Source of the DNA: a virus
Reading direction: 5' to 3' (one strand)
IMG/VR virus record: IMGVR_UViG_3300033997_000031
Span: 1-41,642 of that record
Length of the DNA stretch: 41,642 bases
The notes under the pieces were generated by a model, which made no database searches, was not told the origin of the DNA, and was given only the letters and a program-made list of their open reading frames with translations. Below, piece after piece: positions 23,935 through 32,707 of the stretch (its first letter is position 1; each line of letters begins with the position of its first letter). Made by a program: the position numbers and the translations under genes.

Positions 23935-26307
23935 ATGGCGAATATTTTAGATGGTGTAGTACCGTCACTATTGCAGGGAGTATCCCAACAGATACCACGA
24001 GAGCGTCTACCGGGTCAGTTATCTGAGCAGGTTAATATGGTATCGGACTTGGTTACTGGTATCCGTAGACGCCCCGGTATTCAGTACATAGATAGTATTG
24101 GTAGTCTTGGTGCTATCAATCCGCTGTCTGTGCTATCACAGTACGTGGAGTTGGATACTACAGGTTGGCATGTATTCCTAGATGCAAAGCAAGGGAACAT
24201 CATTACCTTCAAAGAGGACTTCACAGTTAAGCAGGTAACACCTGTCCCGTATGTAATAACTTCTGATGGTAAGGCCGACAAACTACGTATGGTAGTAGAT
24301 GCTGGCTTTGTGTGGGTATTGAATACCGAGAAGAAACCTGTACTCATTAACCAAGACACTGGCAAACAAGACCCCGGTAGAACTGGTTTTGTATGGGTAA
24401 AGACTGGGGCATTCTCCAAACAATATGAAGTTACTATTAACGTAGTGCAGGCAGGTACACCTAGTACGTTCTCAAAGACGTACACTACACCTACTGGGCA
24501 GAATACAGGGGATGCTGCGCTCAGTACACCTGAGGGTGTTGCTACCGGGCTATTCGACCTACTCAATGGTGTAGATAAACCTGCATGGTTGACTGTGGTT
24601 AAGGAGGGGGCCTACCTCGCATTTACTATTGCAGCAGGGTACTCGGGGTGCACTGTCAGCACATCATCCGGGAACTCGTACTTGGGTACGTCCTCTGATA
24701 TGACTGTGCAGCTTATCACAGACTTACCACCAAACCTACCAGCAGGTACAGATGGCTTTGTGTGTGCAGTAGGTTCCAGCTCTAAAGCCTTGCAGTACTA
24801 TAAGTGGATTCTGTCCACCAAGACTTGGCAGGAGACTGGTGCCTACGGCTCGTACACAGCTATTGGTGACATGCCTCAGCGTTTTGATATATCTCCAACT
24901 GGTGTAGCTAACATAACAGCACCTGTCTTCGAGGGACGTGTATCTGGTGATGACGAGAATAATCCGTATCCGCAGTTTATAGGTAAGGTACTCACTGGTA
25001 TCAGTGCCTATCAAGGTAGACTTGTGCTCATGTCCGGGGCGTACTTGAACTTCTCTGCCAGTAATAAACCTACTCGCTTTATGCGTAGTACTGTTACGCA
25101 GGTTCTGAGTGAAGACCCTATTGAGCGCGGTAGTGGTAGTGCTACAGCGGCATCGTATACATATGCTGTACCGTACAACAGGGACTTGATTGCAATCAGT
25201 GCTACGCATCAGTCTGTAGTTCCTGCATCTAACTCCGGCATATCACCACAAAGCGCTGTTGTGCTGCTTAGTACAAAGCAGGCTATAGATACATTGGCCC
25301 AGCCTACTGTAGTAGGACGGTCTCTGATGTACTGCGCACCTATATCCTCTGATTACTTTGGTATAGGTGAACTGTTACCTAGTGACACTACATCATCACA
25401 GTACATTACTAATGAGCTGACTAACCACATCCCGCGTTATATGCGGGGTAGATGCCGTAGTATAGCTGCGTCCTCTGCTGCTAGTATTGCTTTGTTTACA
25501 TCCTCAGTTGATGTGCGGGAAGTACTGGTACATGAGTACCTATGGACTTCTACTGAGAAGTTACAGAGTGCTTGGCATAAGTGGGTGTCCCCATTGGATA
25601 TCCTGTCTGTACACTTCGCTAGGGATATTCTAGTACTAGCATTGCAGTCGGGTAACTCGTTGTTGCTGTGTACCCTAGATACGCGTGATAGCTCGTACTA
25701 CTCTAGTGGGGAATTAAAACCACTGTTGGATTTGTATAGCACAGCTAACGTTGTTGACGTTGGTGATTATAAAGCAGCAGCTCTACCTAATTGGTTAGTA
25801 GGCGTTGATGTTAATCTGATAGGTGCCAGCAGCACTGTGCAGGGCCTAGTAGGGGAACCTGTACAGATACTAGGTTTAGATGGTAGCACTTTGAAGCTAC
25901 ACCGCTCATATAGCGGTAGTACTGTGGTGTTGGGTTTCAAGTACAACTCAGTAATTGGTCTAACACCACCTGTGATGAAAGACCATAACGGTTATGCTAT
26001 ATCCTTGGATAAGACAACATTGCTGCGGTATGTCCCTACTGTACAGAATACAGGGGACTTCGATGTGACTATAAGCACACCTAAGACCGGGGAGCTTTTA
26101 GATGATGACGGGCATGTTCTTAAATGGGCGTCCCATGAATTAGGTCTGAAGCGTTCTCGTATAGCTGGACAGAGTACATTGATTATACCTTGTCGCACAT
26201 TGGCTAATGAGACGGAATGTACCTTCAGTACAGATAGTACAAGGGAGCTTAATGTTATAGGTGTGGAGTACACTATTAAGACTGTACGCAAGCGCCAGCG
26301 CATTTAA
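23935..26307 (+). CDS. Tail tubular protein B (nozzle), 790 aa (T7 gp12-like)
   Basis: The tail nozzle protein. The start (LDGVVPSLLQGVSQQIPRE, QLSEQVNMVSDLVTGIRRRP) is the conserved N-terminal signature of the T7 gp12 family. The rest is beta-rich. Length equals T7 gp12 closely (794). One base separates it from the previous gene. Confidence 0.93.
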   Translation: MANILDGVVPSLLQGVSQQIPRERLPGQLSEQVNMVSDLVTGIRRRPGIQYIDSIGSLGAINPLSVLSQYVELDTTGWHVFLDAKQGNIITFKEDFTVKQVTPVPYVITSDGKADKLRMVVDAGFVWVLNTEKKPVLINQDTGKQDPGRTGFVWVKTGAFSKQYEVTINVVQAGTPSTFSKTYTTPTGQNTGDAALSTPEGVATGLFDLLNGVDKPAWLTVVKEGAYLAFTIAAGYSGCTVSTSSGNSYLGTSSDMTVQLITDLPPNLPAGTDGFVCAVGSSSKALQYYKWILSTKTWQETGAYGSYTAIGDMPQRFDISPTGVANITAPVFEGRVSGDDENNPYPQFIGKVLTGISAYQGRLVLMSGAYLNFSASNKPTRFMRSTVTQVLSEDPIERGSGSATAASYTYAVPYNRDLIAISATHQSVVPASNSGISPQSAVVLLSTKQAIDTLAQPTVVGRSLMYCAPISSDYFGIGELLPSDTTSSQYITNELTNHIPRYMRGRCRSIAASSAASIALFTSSVDVREVLVHEYLWTSTEKLQSAWHKWVSPLDILSVHFARDILVLALQSGNSLLLCTLDTRDSSYYSSGELKPLLDLYSTANVVDVGDYKAAALPNWLVGVDVNLIGASSTVQGLVGEPVQILGLDGSTLKLHRSYSGSTVVLGFKYNSVIGLTPPVMKDHNGYAISLDKTTLLRYVPTVQNTGDFDVTISTPKTGELLDDDGHVLKWASHELGLKRSRIAGQSTLIIPCRTLANETECTFSTDSTRELNVIGVEYTIKTVRKRQRI

Positions 26308-26318
26308 TAGGAGTTAGT

Positions 26319-26930
26319 ATGAACCCTCTATTTATTATGGGTGGTATTCAGATGGGTGCTGACCTCTTAGGGGGTTTAGCTAAGAAGAAAGCAATGAAGC
26401 AGGCGGAACGTGAGTACAACCAGATGGCGCGTGAGCGTAATAAGGCTGTGCTTGCTGAGACTGCTAGGAACATAGGTGAACTCAACCGTCAACGTACTGT
26501 GCTGAATATGCAGACTAACCAAGCCCTGTTCCATACAGGGCAATCTGCTGACACAGCTAGGTCAGACCTCAGTGTACTACAAGGCGTTACTGATAGTATC
26601 GGTAGCACTAGCCAAGTACTACTATCTGACGTAGAGCGTCAAGAGGCTGAAGCTAAGGCTGTAGTGGTACAGAACTTAGAGACTGAGCAGTTCAACTTGA
26701 ATGCCAGTCTAGACACCTTGGTGAACTCTAGTATCAGTCAGTACTCTGGTATCAAGTACGGGGCCAGTTCCCAAGCTAACCGTGAGATTATGGGTAAGCT
26801 ACTTGGTACAAGTATTGACGTAGGTGCTACTGCGTATACACAAGGTTTATTCAGCTCTAAGCCCGAGACTAAACAGGTATCGTCCGTAGGTATGCAGGGT
26901 CTACAGTTAGCTATGGCTAGTAAGAGGTAA
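26319..26930 (+). CDS. Internal virion protein A, 203 aa (T7 gp14-like)
   Basis: An ejected core protein thought to enter the outer membrane at infection. It has an N-terminal hydrophobic Gly-rich segment (FIMGGIQMGADLLGGLAKKK) followed by long Gln/Ala/Glu-rich helices, the usual gp14 layout. Position right after the nozzle gene and length support the call. Confidence 0.85.
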   Translation: MNPLFIMGGIQMGADLLGGLAKKKAMKQAEREYNQMARERNKAVLAETARNIGELNRQRTVLNMQTNQALFHTGQSADTARSDLSVLQGVTDSIGSTSQVLLSDVERQEAEAKAVVVQNLETEQFNLNASLDTLVNSSISQYSGIKYGASSQANREIMGKLLGTSIDVGATAYTQGLFSSKPETKQVSSVGMQGLQLAMASKR

Positions 26931-26932
26931 CA

Positions 26933-29590
26933 ATGTCTGATATTCAAATTCCAACATTCAGTAATGTAGGTGGTGGTAGGTTTGCTGTAGCGAATGCACA
27001 GCAGAACCAAGACGCTACATCTGGTAAGACTGTACTTCCAGAGGTAATCCAAGGTGCAGCCAATGCTCTGAATAAAGTAGTGAAGTTCGAGAATGATAAT
27101 GCTTTCTTACAAGGGCAAGCAGACTACTACGCCAAGACTATCTCTGAGCAATCATGGTTGACTGCTGACTCATACCAGCAGGGCCGTAGCCTATCTGAGT
27201 TCAGTACTGGCATCTTAGATTACCAACAGCGAGCATCTGAGTTAGCTAGGGCCTCTGTGCAGGCTGGTGAAGACTTGAATACCTTTACCCAGAAACTAGC
27301 ACCTGTGCTGAAGGGTATGAATGATAAAGTAGCTGCTCTGGGGTTAACTGGGGAAGCTAAGGATACTGCCCTTAAGACTGTACTCACTTCCGTAGCATCT
27401 GCTCAGAAGCTGTACCAGAAGGAGTTAGAGAATGAGACTATCCGTAATCGAGAACTTGGTGCTAATCAGCTTGGTACTGCTGCTGTTGTAGCTGGTATGC
27501 AGCCCGGTGCGGATAGTGCTGTGATAGCAGGTAATCTGGATGCAGTGTTCCAAGGGACATATCAACTCTATGCCAGCGAAGACCCAAAGAATGCACTCTC
27601 TAAGGCGTCAAAGAAGAGTCTGGGTGCAGTTAAAGAAATTGTTACCCGTCTGCAAGCATCAAGTACCGATGACCTGAATAAGCTCAAAATGTTATCTGGT
27701 TACATGCAGAAAGCTACTAACTGGACTACTGATGAGCGTGATGCAGCCTTGAATGCTATAGACTCTAAATTCATGGAGTTCGAGAAGTTTCAGGATGTTT
27801 ATAATCAGGAGAGTGTACGTACTCTTGAGACTAGAGTGCAGCAAGGTGATGCTTCTATTGATGATATCCGTGACTTGCAGTCTGCGTATCATAGTCAAAT
27901 AGCCTCCGGTACATTAGACCCTACTAAGGGTAATGCGCTACTGGATAATCTGCACAGGTTATCACTTAAGGCTGATTCTGAGTACGGTAATAAGTTACTG
28001 GTTACACAGGGTACTTATGCTGATGTACTGAAGTCTGGCCAAGGTGTCGAGAAGGTACTTAACCAGAAAGTAGCTCAACTGGTGGATACCTTAGGTGATA
28101 CCTCGGCTGCTGGTGTGTACCTTATGCGGGACAGCACCCGTACTGACATTCCCGGGGAATACAAGAAAGGTGCTGAGCTGGTTGCTCAGGGATTCCAGAA
28201 CTTCCTGAATGCACCTGCTAGTTCCATTACAGAAGTACAGGATACACAAGCTAATGCTGTACTTACATATGCTACCGCTTGGAATCAGGCTGCTGATAAC
28301 CCCGGCCAACGGGATGCGCTTATTGCTGCATTGCCTAAAGAGTGGCAGGGCGCTATGCGCCAAGTACTACGTAGTCCAGAGGTAGACGTTACTGATATGC
28401 GTCAACTGAAGGGCGCCTTAGATAAAGCTCGTGACGGCATTGAGCAACAAGCTAAGGCTGGATTCTCTGCGCAATTCACACCGGATACATTCAAGAGTAC
28501 GTTCTTTGGTGACAATGGCTTGCAAGCTAAGTTGTTTAACCAGCCTACAGACGCATTGCTTATGCAGTACTCTAGAGAAGCTAACGCTAACGTACTCCGT
28601 AACAAAGAGCACCTAGCCTCTAAAGGGCACTTGATTGTAGATGAAGAGTCTGCTGCCCAAGCCCTACTTCAGGAAGGTCTGGCTGTGCGTACTGCTAGTG
28701 GCCCTGTGTTCTTGAATCCGGAGTTCAAACAAAGCACTGGTATTGAGAACACAGAAATGCTTGCTAAGGTATTTGAGCAGGTTAAGCAGGAAGTATCTAG
28801 TAAGTCCGGCGGTCGCTCTAAGCCTGAGAATGTACGTGTAGTAGTTACAGGTGGAACAGCTACCTTCATCGACTATGATGATAACAACGTACCACTTAGA
28901 CAGTACACACAGACACCTGATGATTTGAATCGTAGGTACAGTGCTTGGATTGAAGAACAGGCGGCTACTGCACCTGAGAACATCCTCGATAGTGTACGTG
29001 TAGGTGGGCCTTCCGGTGTCACTCTGAATGTAACTCGCCCTTGGGGTAGTGCTTTCATGAGTAACGACTTGGGTACTAAGGTAGCAAAGCACTTAGCTCG
29101 CTCAGAGGGTTGGACTCCGGACTGGCGTAATACCCGTAGTGCCGAAGGTCAGGCCGACCCTAATCTAAAACAAGTGGACGTTATTGGTATTGGTATCTCG
29201 AGACAAGACCACCCTGAATGGGTAGAACGTCTCGATGCTGCCAAGGGCAGTCCTGCTAAGATGTCCCAAGTAATTGGGGACTTCGCTGGGGAGTACTTCA
29301 AGACGTTCCCTGCTTATGTCAAGGAAGCGGGTATTCCTCAGACCTTCGAGTTCGGGCGTAGACCTGATGCTGTATACATCGGCCTAGCTGATGCTATGTG
29401 GCATGGTGGTACTACAGGTGCTAAACAGTACGCTGCTGCTATCAAGACTGCCAGTACCGACCTAGAGCAGGCTAAGAGGGATTTGATGAGTACTGCTGTG
29501 TACAAGCAATCTGGGCCAGAGAGACGTAAGTTCCTAGAGCGTGGATTGGTTGCTGCTTGGATGCCTAGAGGTTCTAATGCAAATCAATGA
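26933..29590 (+). CDS. Internal virion protein B with probable muralytic C-terminal domain, 885 aa
   Basis: Long helical ejected core protein, equivalent by size and position to T7 gp15 and phiKMV gp36. phiKMV gp36 is known to end in a peptidoglycan-degrading domain. Here the last 170 residues (LARSEGWTPDWRN, VDVIGIGISRQD, AMWHGGTTGAKQYAAAI) look like a lysozyme-type fold with E in RSEGW as a candidate catalytic acid. The lytic call for this domain is inference from family knowledge and pattern. It would let the ejected core open the cell wall. Confidence 0.78.
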   Translation: MSDIQIPTFSNVGGGRFAVANAQQNQDATSGKTVLPEVIQGAANALNKVVKFENDNAFLQGQADYYAKTISEQSWLTADSYQQGRSLSEFSTGILDYQQRASELARASVQAGEDLNTFTQKLAPVLKGMNDKVAALGLTGEAKDTALKTVLTSVASAQKLYQKELENETIRNRELGANQLGTAAVVAGMQPGADSAVIAGNLDAVFQGTYQLYASEDPKNALSKASKKSLGAVKEIVTRLQASSTDDLNKLKMLSGYMQKATNWTTDERDAALNAIDSKFMEFEKFQDVYNQESVRTLETRVQQGDASIDDIRDLQSAYHSQIASGTLDPTKGNALLDNLHRLSLKADSEYGNKLLVTQGTYADVLKSGQGVEKVLNQKVAQLVDTLGDTSAAGVYLMRDSTRTDIPGEYKKGAELVAQGFQNFLNAPASSITEVQDTQANAVLTYATAWNQAADNPGQRDALIAALPKEWQGAMRQVLRSPEVDVTDMRQLKGALDKARDGIEQQAKAGFSAQFTPDTFKSTFFGDNGLQAKLFNQPTDALLMQYSREANANVLRNKEHLASKGHLIVDEESAAQALLQEGLAVRTASGPVFLNPEFKQSTGIENTEMLAKVFEQVKQEVSSKSGGRSKPENVRVVVTGGTATFIDYDDNNVPLRQYTQTPDDLNRRYSAWIEEQAATAPENILDSVRVGGPSGVTLNVTRPWGSAFMSNDLGTKVAKHLARSEGWTPDWRNTRSAEGQADPNLKQVDVIGIGISRQDHPEWVERLDAAKGSPAKMSQVIGDFAGEYFKTFPAYVKEAGIPQTFEFGRRPDAVYIGLADAMWHGGTTGAKQYAAAIKTASTDLEQAKRDLMSTAVYKQSGPERRKFLERGLVAAWMPRGSNANQ

Positions 29591-29705
29591 GAAACTATCT
29601 GAGTGGTGTAAGCGTATGCAGAAGGAGTCTGAGGATAAATCAGATATGACTGCTGCATATAATTACTACCAGTTAGCGAAAATGTGGTCTAATCAAGGCC
29701 GTTAA
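29577..29705 (+). CDS. Small protein, 42 aa, overlapping the end of internal protein B
   Basis: ATG 29577 has AGAGG (29567-29571) upstream and overlaps the previous gene by 14 bases. The charged product (MQINEKLSEWCKRMQKESED, then AAYNYYQLAKMW) is helical with no known family. It ends directly before a terminator. Confidence 0.55.
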   Translation: MQINEKLSEWCKRMQKESEDKSDMTAAYNYYQLAKMWSNQGR

Positions 29706-29717
29706 TAACTACACATT

Positions 29718-29744
29718 GCCCGGCTAGTCCGGGCTTTGTTGTTT
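29718..29744 (+). terminator. Intrinsic terminator before the large internal virion gene
   Basis: GCCCGG-CTAGT-CCGGGC (29718-29734), then TTTGTTGTTT. The next gene follows with its own ribosome site (AGGAAG). Confidence 0.85.
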
Positions 29745-29760
29745 ATGTATAGGAAGAATT

Positions 29761-32706
29761 ATGATTAATACCGATTTAGTTACAGATGTAAGTACAAGTA
29801 GTACTATCCCCGGCAGTGATACCCAAGTCGGTATCGATATTAATCCGGCTGTAGCCGAGTTGGGTAGTAATCTTGGTTCTGGTAATAACAGCGTAGTGTC
29901 TGCACCTAGGCCTACTGTACCTACATTCCAACCTAGTAGTAGTCTCGAACCTATGCTTGAAGAGGCTGGATTCTTTGTTGGTGCTGGTGCATATCTCACA
30001 GAGGAATCTTTATTCCGTGCTATGTACGATGGTTTAGATGAGCCTGAGTTCCAGCGAGATAGTACCTTTGATGCCGCTAAGACTCTACAGCAGGATAAAG
30101 AAGCTATTAAGCTCAATCCTGACTTCCAGAAGGAGTTACTTGGTTCTGTATCCCAAGATGATTACCAATACCGTTGGGGACGTATCAAGGATAAGCAGAT
30201 TGCTCAGACAGCTATGTCCGAAGCTCCTGTGGGTGCTTTTGTAGGCGCTGCTGCTGATGCTGACCTTCTACTAGGTCTTGGTGTTACTAAAGGTGTGCGC
30301 ACTATCGGATTAACTACAAAGCTAGGTCGAGCAGAGTTAGCTACTGTAGGTGCTGGCTTAGGTGCTAGTACTGTAGGCGGTACTTCCTATGCGTTAGGTA
30401 GGTCTAATGAGCAAGTACTGTGGGATGCCGTGGGTGGTGCTGTGGGTGGACTCCTGGATGGCTTCACAGCGGTTCCTAAGGCTTCTAGTACCTTACCTAC
30501 TGTACCTAATGCTGGAATGCAGCCGCAGGCCGCTCAGGCCGCTATATCGAGCTATAACCCCGGCTTCGGTCAGTACGTGTCCTCTTGGGACAAGCTCAAC
30601 GGGTACAGCCCCGACCTAGCCAATCGGCTCCTAGCGAATCCTATGGATGATGTAGCCGAGAGTGCCGTAGCCTACGGTAGGAGCACCCTATTGGAGGCTG
30701 ACAGGGCCTTGGTGCCATTGGAGCAGGCTATCAAGGCGGAAGTACCGGGATGGCGTAGCATCTTCCCACAGACCCGCGCACGAGCCCGTGCAGAGACTGC
30801 TGAACTAGGTAGAGCTGCCCGCCAATGGCTGAATACCGCCCAACAGATTGAGGCCCGAGGTGGTACTCCTGTGCCACCTACAGACCCTCGTATCAAGCGT
30901 ATCGTGGATGCTTACACAGAAGGGAACTTCGGTACTGTAATGGGTACACGTGCTCAGGAAGCAGGTGTATTTGGTGCTGATGCTTTAACCCCATCCAAAT
31001 ACTATGTACCTGTGCGACATTCGTACCTAAAGATGCAAGGATTCGTAGAACAAGGTAAAGGTTCTTGGACTGACTTACATAAGATGTACGGGCAGCAGAT
31101 TGCACGTATCTACCCAAGACTTACTACGCCTGCTGCGAACGGGGGTTTAGGTCTTACCCCAGAAGCACTAGGTAAGAAGTTCGTGTACACTCAGAAGTTA
31201 CGTCAAGCAGACCCGAAGGCTCAGGCTTTCCGTGGTACTACTCAGGATGAACTCATTGAAGTACTACGGGCAGAAGGTGTAGAGGAAGGTAAGATTAAAG
31301 GTCTGCTTAGTACTCTGCAACCAAAGGCTGATGAAGCTGGTAAGCAGAAGAACTTGCGTACCCGTATGGATTGGGATTACGAGGGTACTTACCTTGGCTC
31401 TAAAGGTCAGGTTATGAGTATCAACGAGTTCATGGATGATGACCTTTTAGGTTCCCTTCAGACATATGCTAGGAACATGTCTGGGCGTATTGGTTTGGCG
31501 CGTGTTGGATTTACCAAAGAATCTGATTTGGATGATGCTATTGGTAAAGCGCTGGATAACCTCCCTGCCGCTGAACGTCAGAAAGCACAAGAGTTCTTCG
31601 GTAATGTAAAGGCACAACTACTCGGGCAACCTGTAGGGGAAGCTGCACCTGATTGGTTCCGTACTTTAACTAGCTATGGCGCGAGTACTCAGCTTGGTAA
31701 CTCCGGTGTGTACGCTATTGCGGACTACGCCCAGCTCATTAATGAGTTTGGTGTAAGTACCGTAGCGAAACACTTCCTGAAAAGTACTAAGGGTGTAATC
31801 AATGCCAAGAGTATTACCAAGGAACAAGCAGAGACTATCCAACAGGTTATCTCAGGGCAGTTGTTTGCCGAGGGCCGTGTACGTCCCTTCGTCACACACC
31901 TTGAGGATAACTGGGTAGGCCCAGCTGGTAGTATCCATGAAGTAGCACAGTACGGCGGGCAGTACATCAAGTACCTGAATGGTAGTGAGTTCGTGCGCCG
32001 TCACCAGATTAATGCTGTGGCTGGTATCATGGATGAGCTTGTAGGTAATCTAGCTGATGTACGTAAAGCGCAGGGTAGCACCAAGTACTTCCAGTCCCTT
32101 AATATGTCTGATACGGATATTGCTGCTGTTACTGTACAGGTACAGAAGCACGGTACTGTAATAGATAACTGGGATACTGCTGTGAAAGCTAAGATGATGA
32201 ACACTCTAATCTCGGCTACAGATAACATTGCTATTACTATTCGTGCCGGGGAGCAACCCGCGTTCATTGAGCACAGCGCTATAGGTCGTGTGCTATTTCC
32301 GTACATGCGTTATGTCTTCGGTGCAAACCAAAAGATACTACGCAGGAACTACAGTCGGAATGGTGTGGTGGGCGTGGCCTTGTATATGTCCGCTGCAATC
32401 CCGCTATCTGTAGTAGCTGGTATGCTGAGTAATATTATTCAGGGACGTGACCCCGAGGAAGACTTGGTGGCACGTACTATCCGTAGTTTACCGGGCCTAG
32501 GTATTGCTTCATTAGCATCCGATGGGTTCATTCAAGGGGATGTTGGTGGTACTGCCCCTGTGTTCTCTGGCCCCAATAACTTATTCCAGATGGTAGATAA
32601 ACTGAAGCGTGGGGAGCTAGAAGTACAAGATGTACTGAAAGCTGTGCCCGGCGCTAACGTATTCCTACCCACACGCTGGCTTATTAACAGTACTAGAGAG
32701 GATTGA
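29761..32706 (+). CDS. Internal virion protein C, 981 aa (T7 gp16 / phiKMV gp37-like)
   Basis: The largest ejected core protein, which forms the DNA channel through the inner membrane. It has a low-complexity N-terminus, a Gly/Ala-rich hydrophobic helical part (AELATVGAGLGASTVGGTSY and VGGAVGGLLDGF), and near the end another hydrophobic stretch (VVGVALYMSAAIPLSVVAG). It is shorter than T7 gp16 (about 1,300), and no slt-type transglycosylase signature is visible at the N-terminus; the muralytic role appears moved to the preceding protein. Confidence 0.85.
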   Translation: MINTDLVTDVSTSSTIPGSDTQVGIDINPAVAELGSNLGSGNNSVVSAPRPTVPTFQPSSSLEPMLEEAGFFVGAGAYLTEESLFRAMYDGLDEPEFQRDSTFDAAKTLQQDKEAIKLNPDFQKELLGSVSQDDYQYRWGRIKDKQIAQTAMSEAPVGAFVGAAADADLLLGLGVTKGVRTIGLTTKLGRAELATVGAGLGASTVGGTSYALGRSNEQVLWDAVGGAVGGLLDGFTAVPKASSTLPTVPNAGMQPQAAQAAISSYNPGFGQYVSSWDKLNGYSPDLANRLLANPMDDVAESAVAYGRSTLLEADRALVPLEQAIKAEVPGWRSIFPQTRARARAETAELGRAARQWLNTAQQIEARGGTPVPPTDPRIKRIVDAYTEGNFGTVMGTRAQEAGVFGADALTPSKYYVPVRHSYLKMQGFVEQGKGSWTDLHKMYGQQIARIYPRLTTPAANGGLGLTPEALGKKFVYTQKLRQADPKAQAFRGTTQDELIEVLRAEGVEEGKIKGLLSTLQPKADEAGKQKNLRTRMDWDYEGTYLGSKGQVMSINEFMDDDLLGSLQTYARNMSGRIGLARVGFTKESDLDDAIGKALDNLPAAERQKAQEFFGNVKAQLLGQPVGEAAPDWFRTLTSYGASTQLGNSGVYAIADYAQLINEFGVSTVAKHFLKSTKGVINAKSITKEQAETIQQVISGQLFAEGRVRPFVTHLEDNWVGPAGSIHEVAQYGGQYIKYLNGSEFVRRHQINAVAGIMDELVGNLADVRKAQGSTKYFQSLNMSDTDIAAVTVQVQKHGTVIDNWDTAVKAKMMNTLISATDNIAITIRAGEQPAFIEHSAIGRVLFPYMRYVFGANQKILRRNYSRNGVVGVALYMSAAIPLSVVAGMLSNIIQGRDPEEDLVARTIRSLPGLGIASLASDGFIQGDVGGTAPVFSGPNNLFQMVDKLKRGELEVQDVLKAVPGANVFLPTRWLINSTRED

Positions 32707-32707
32707 T

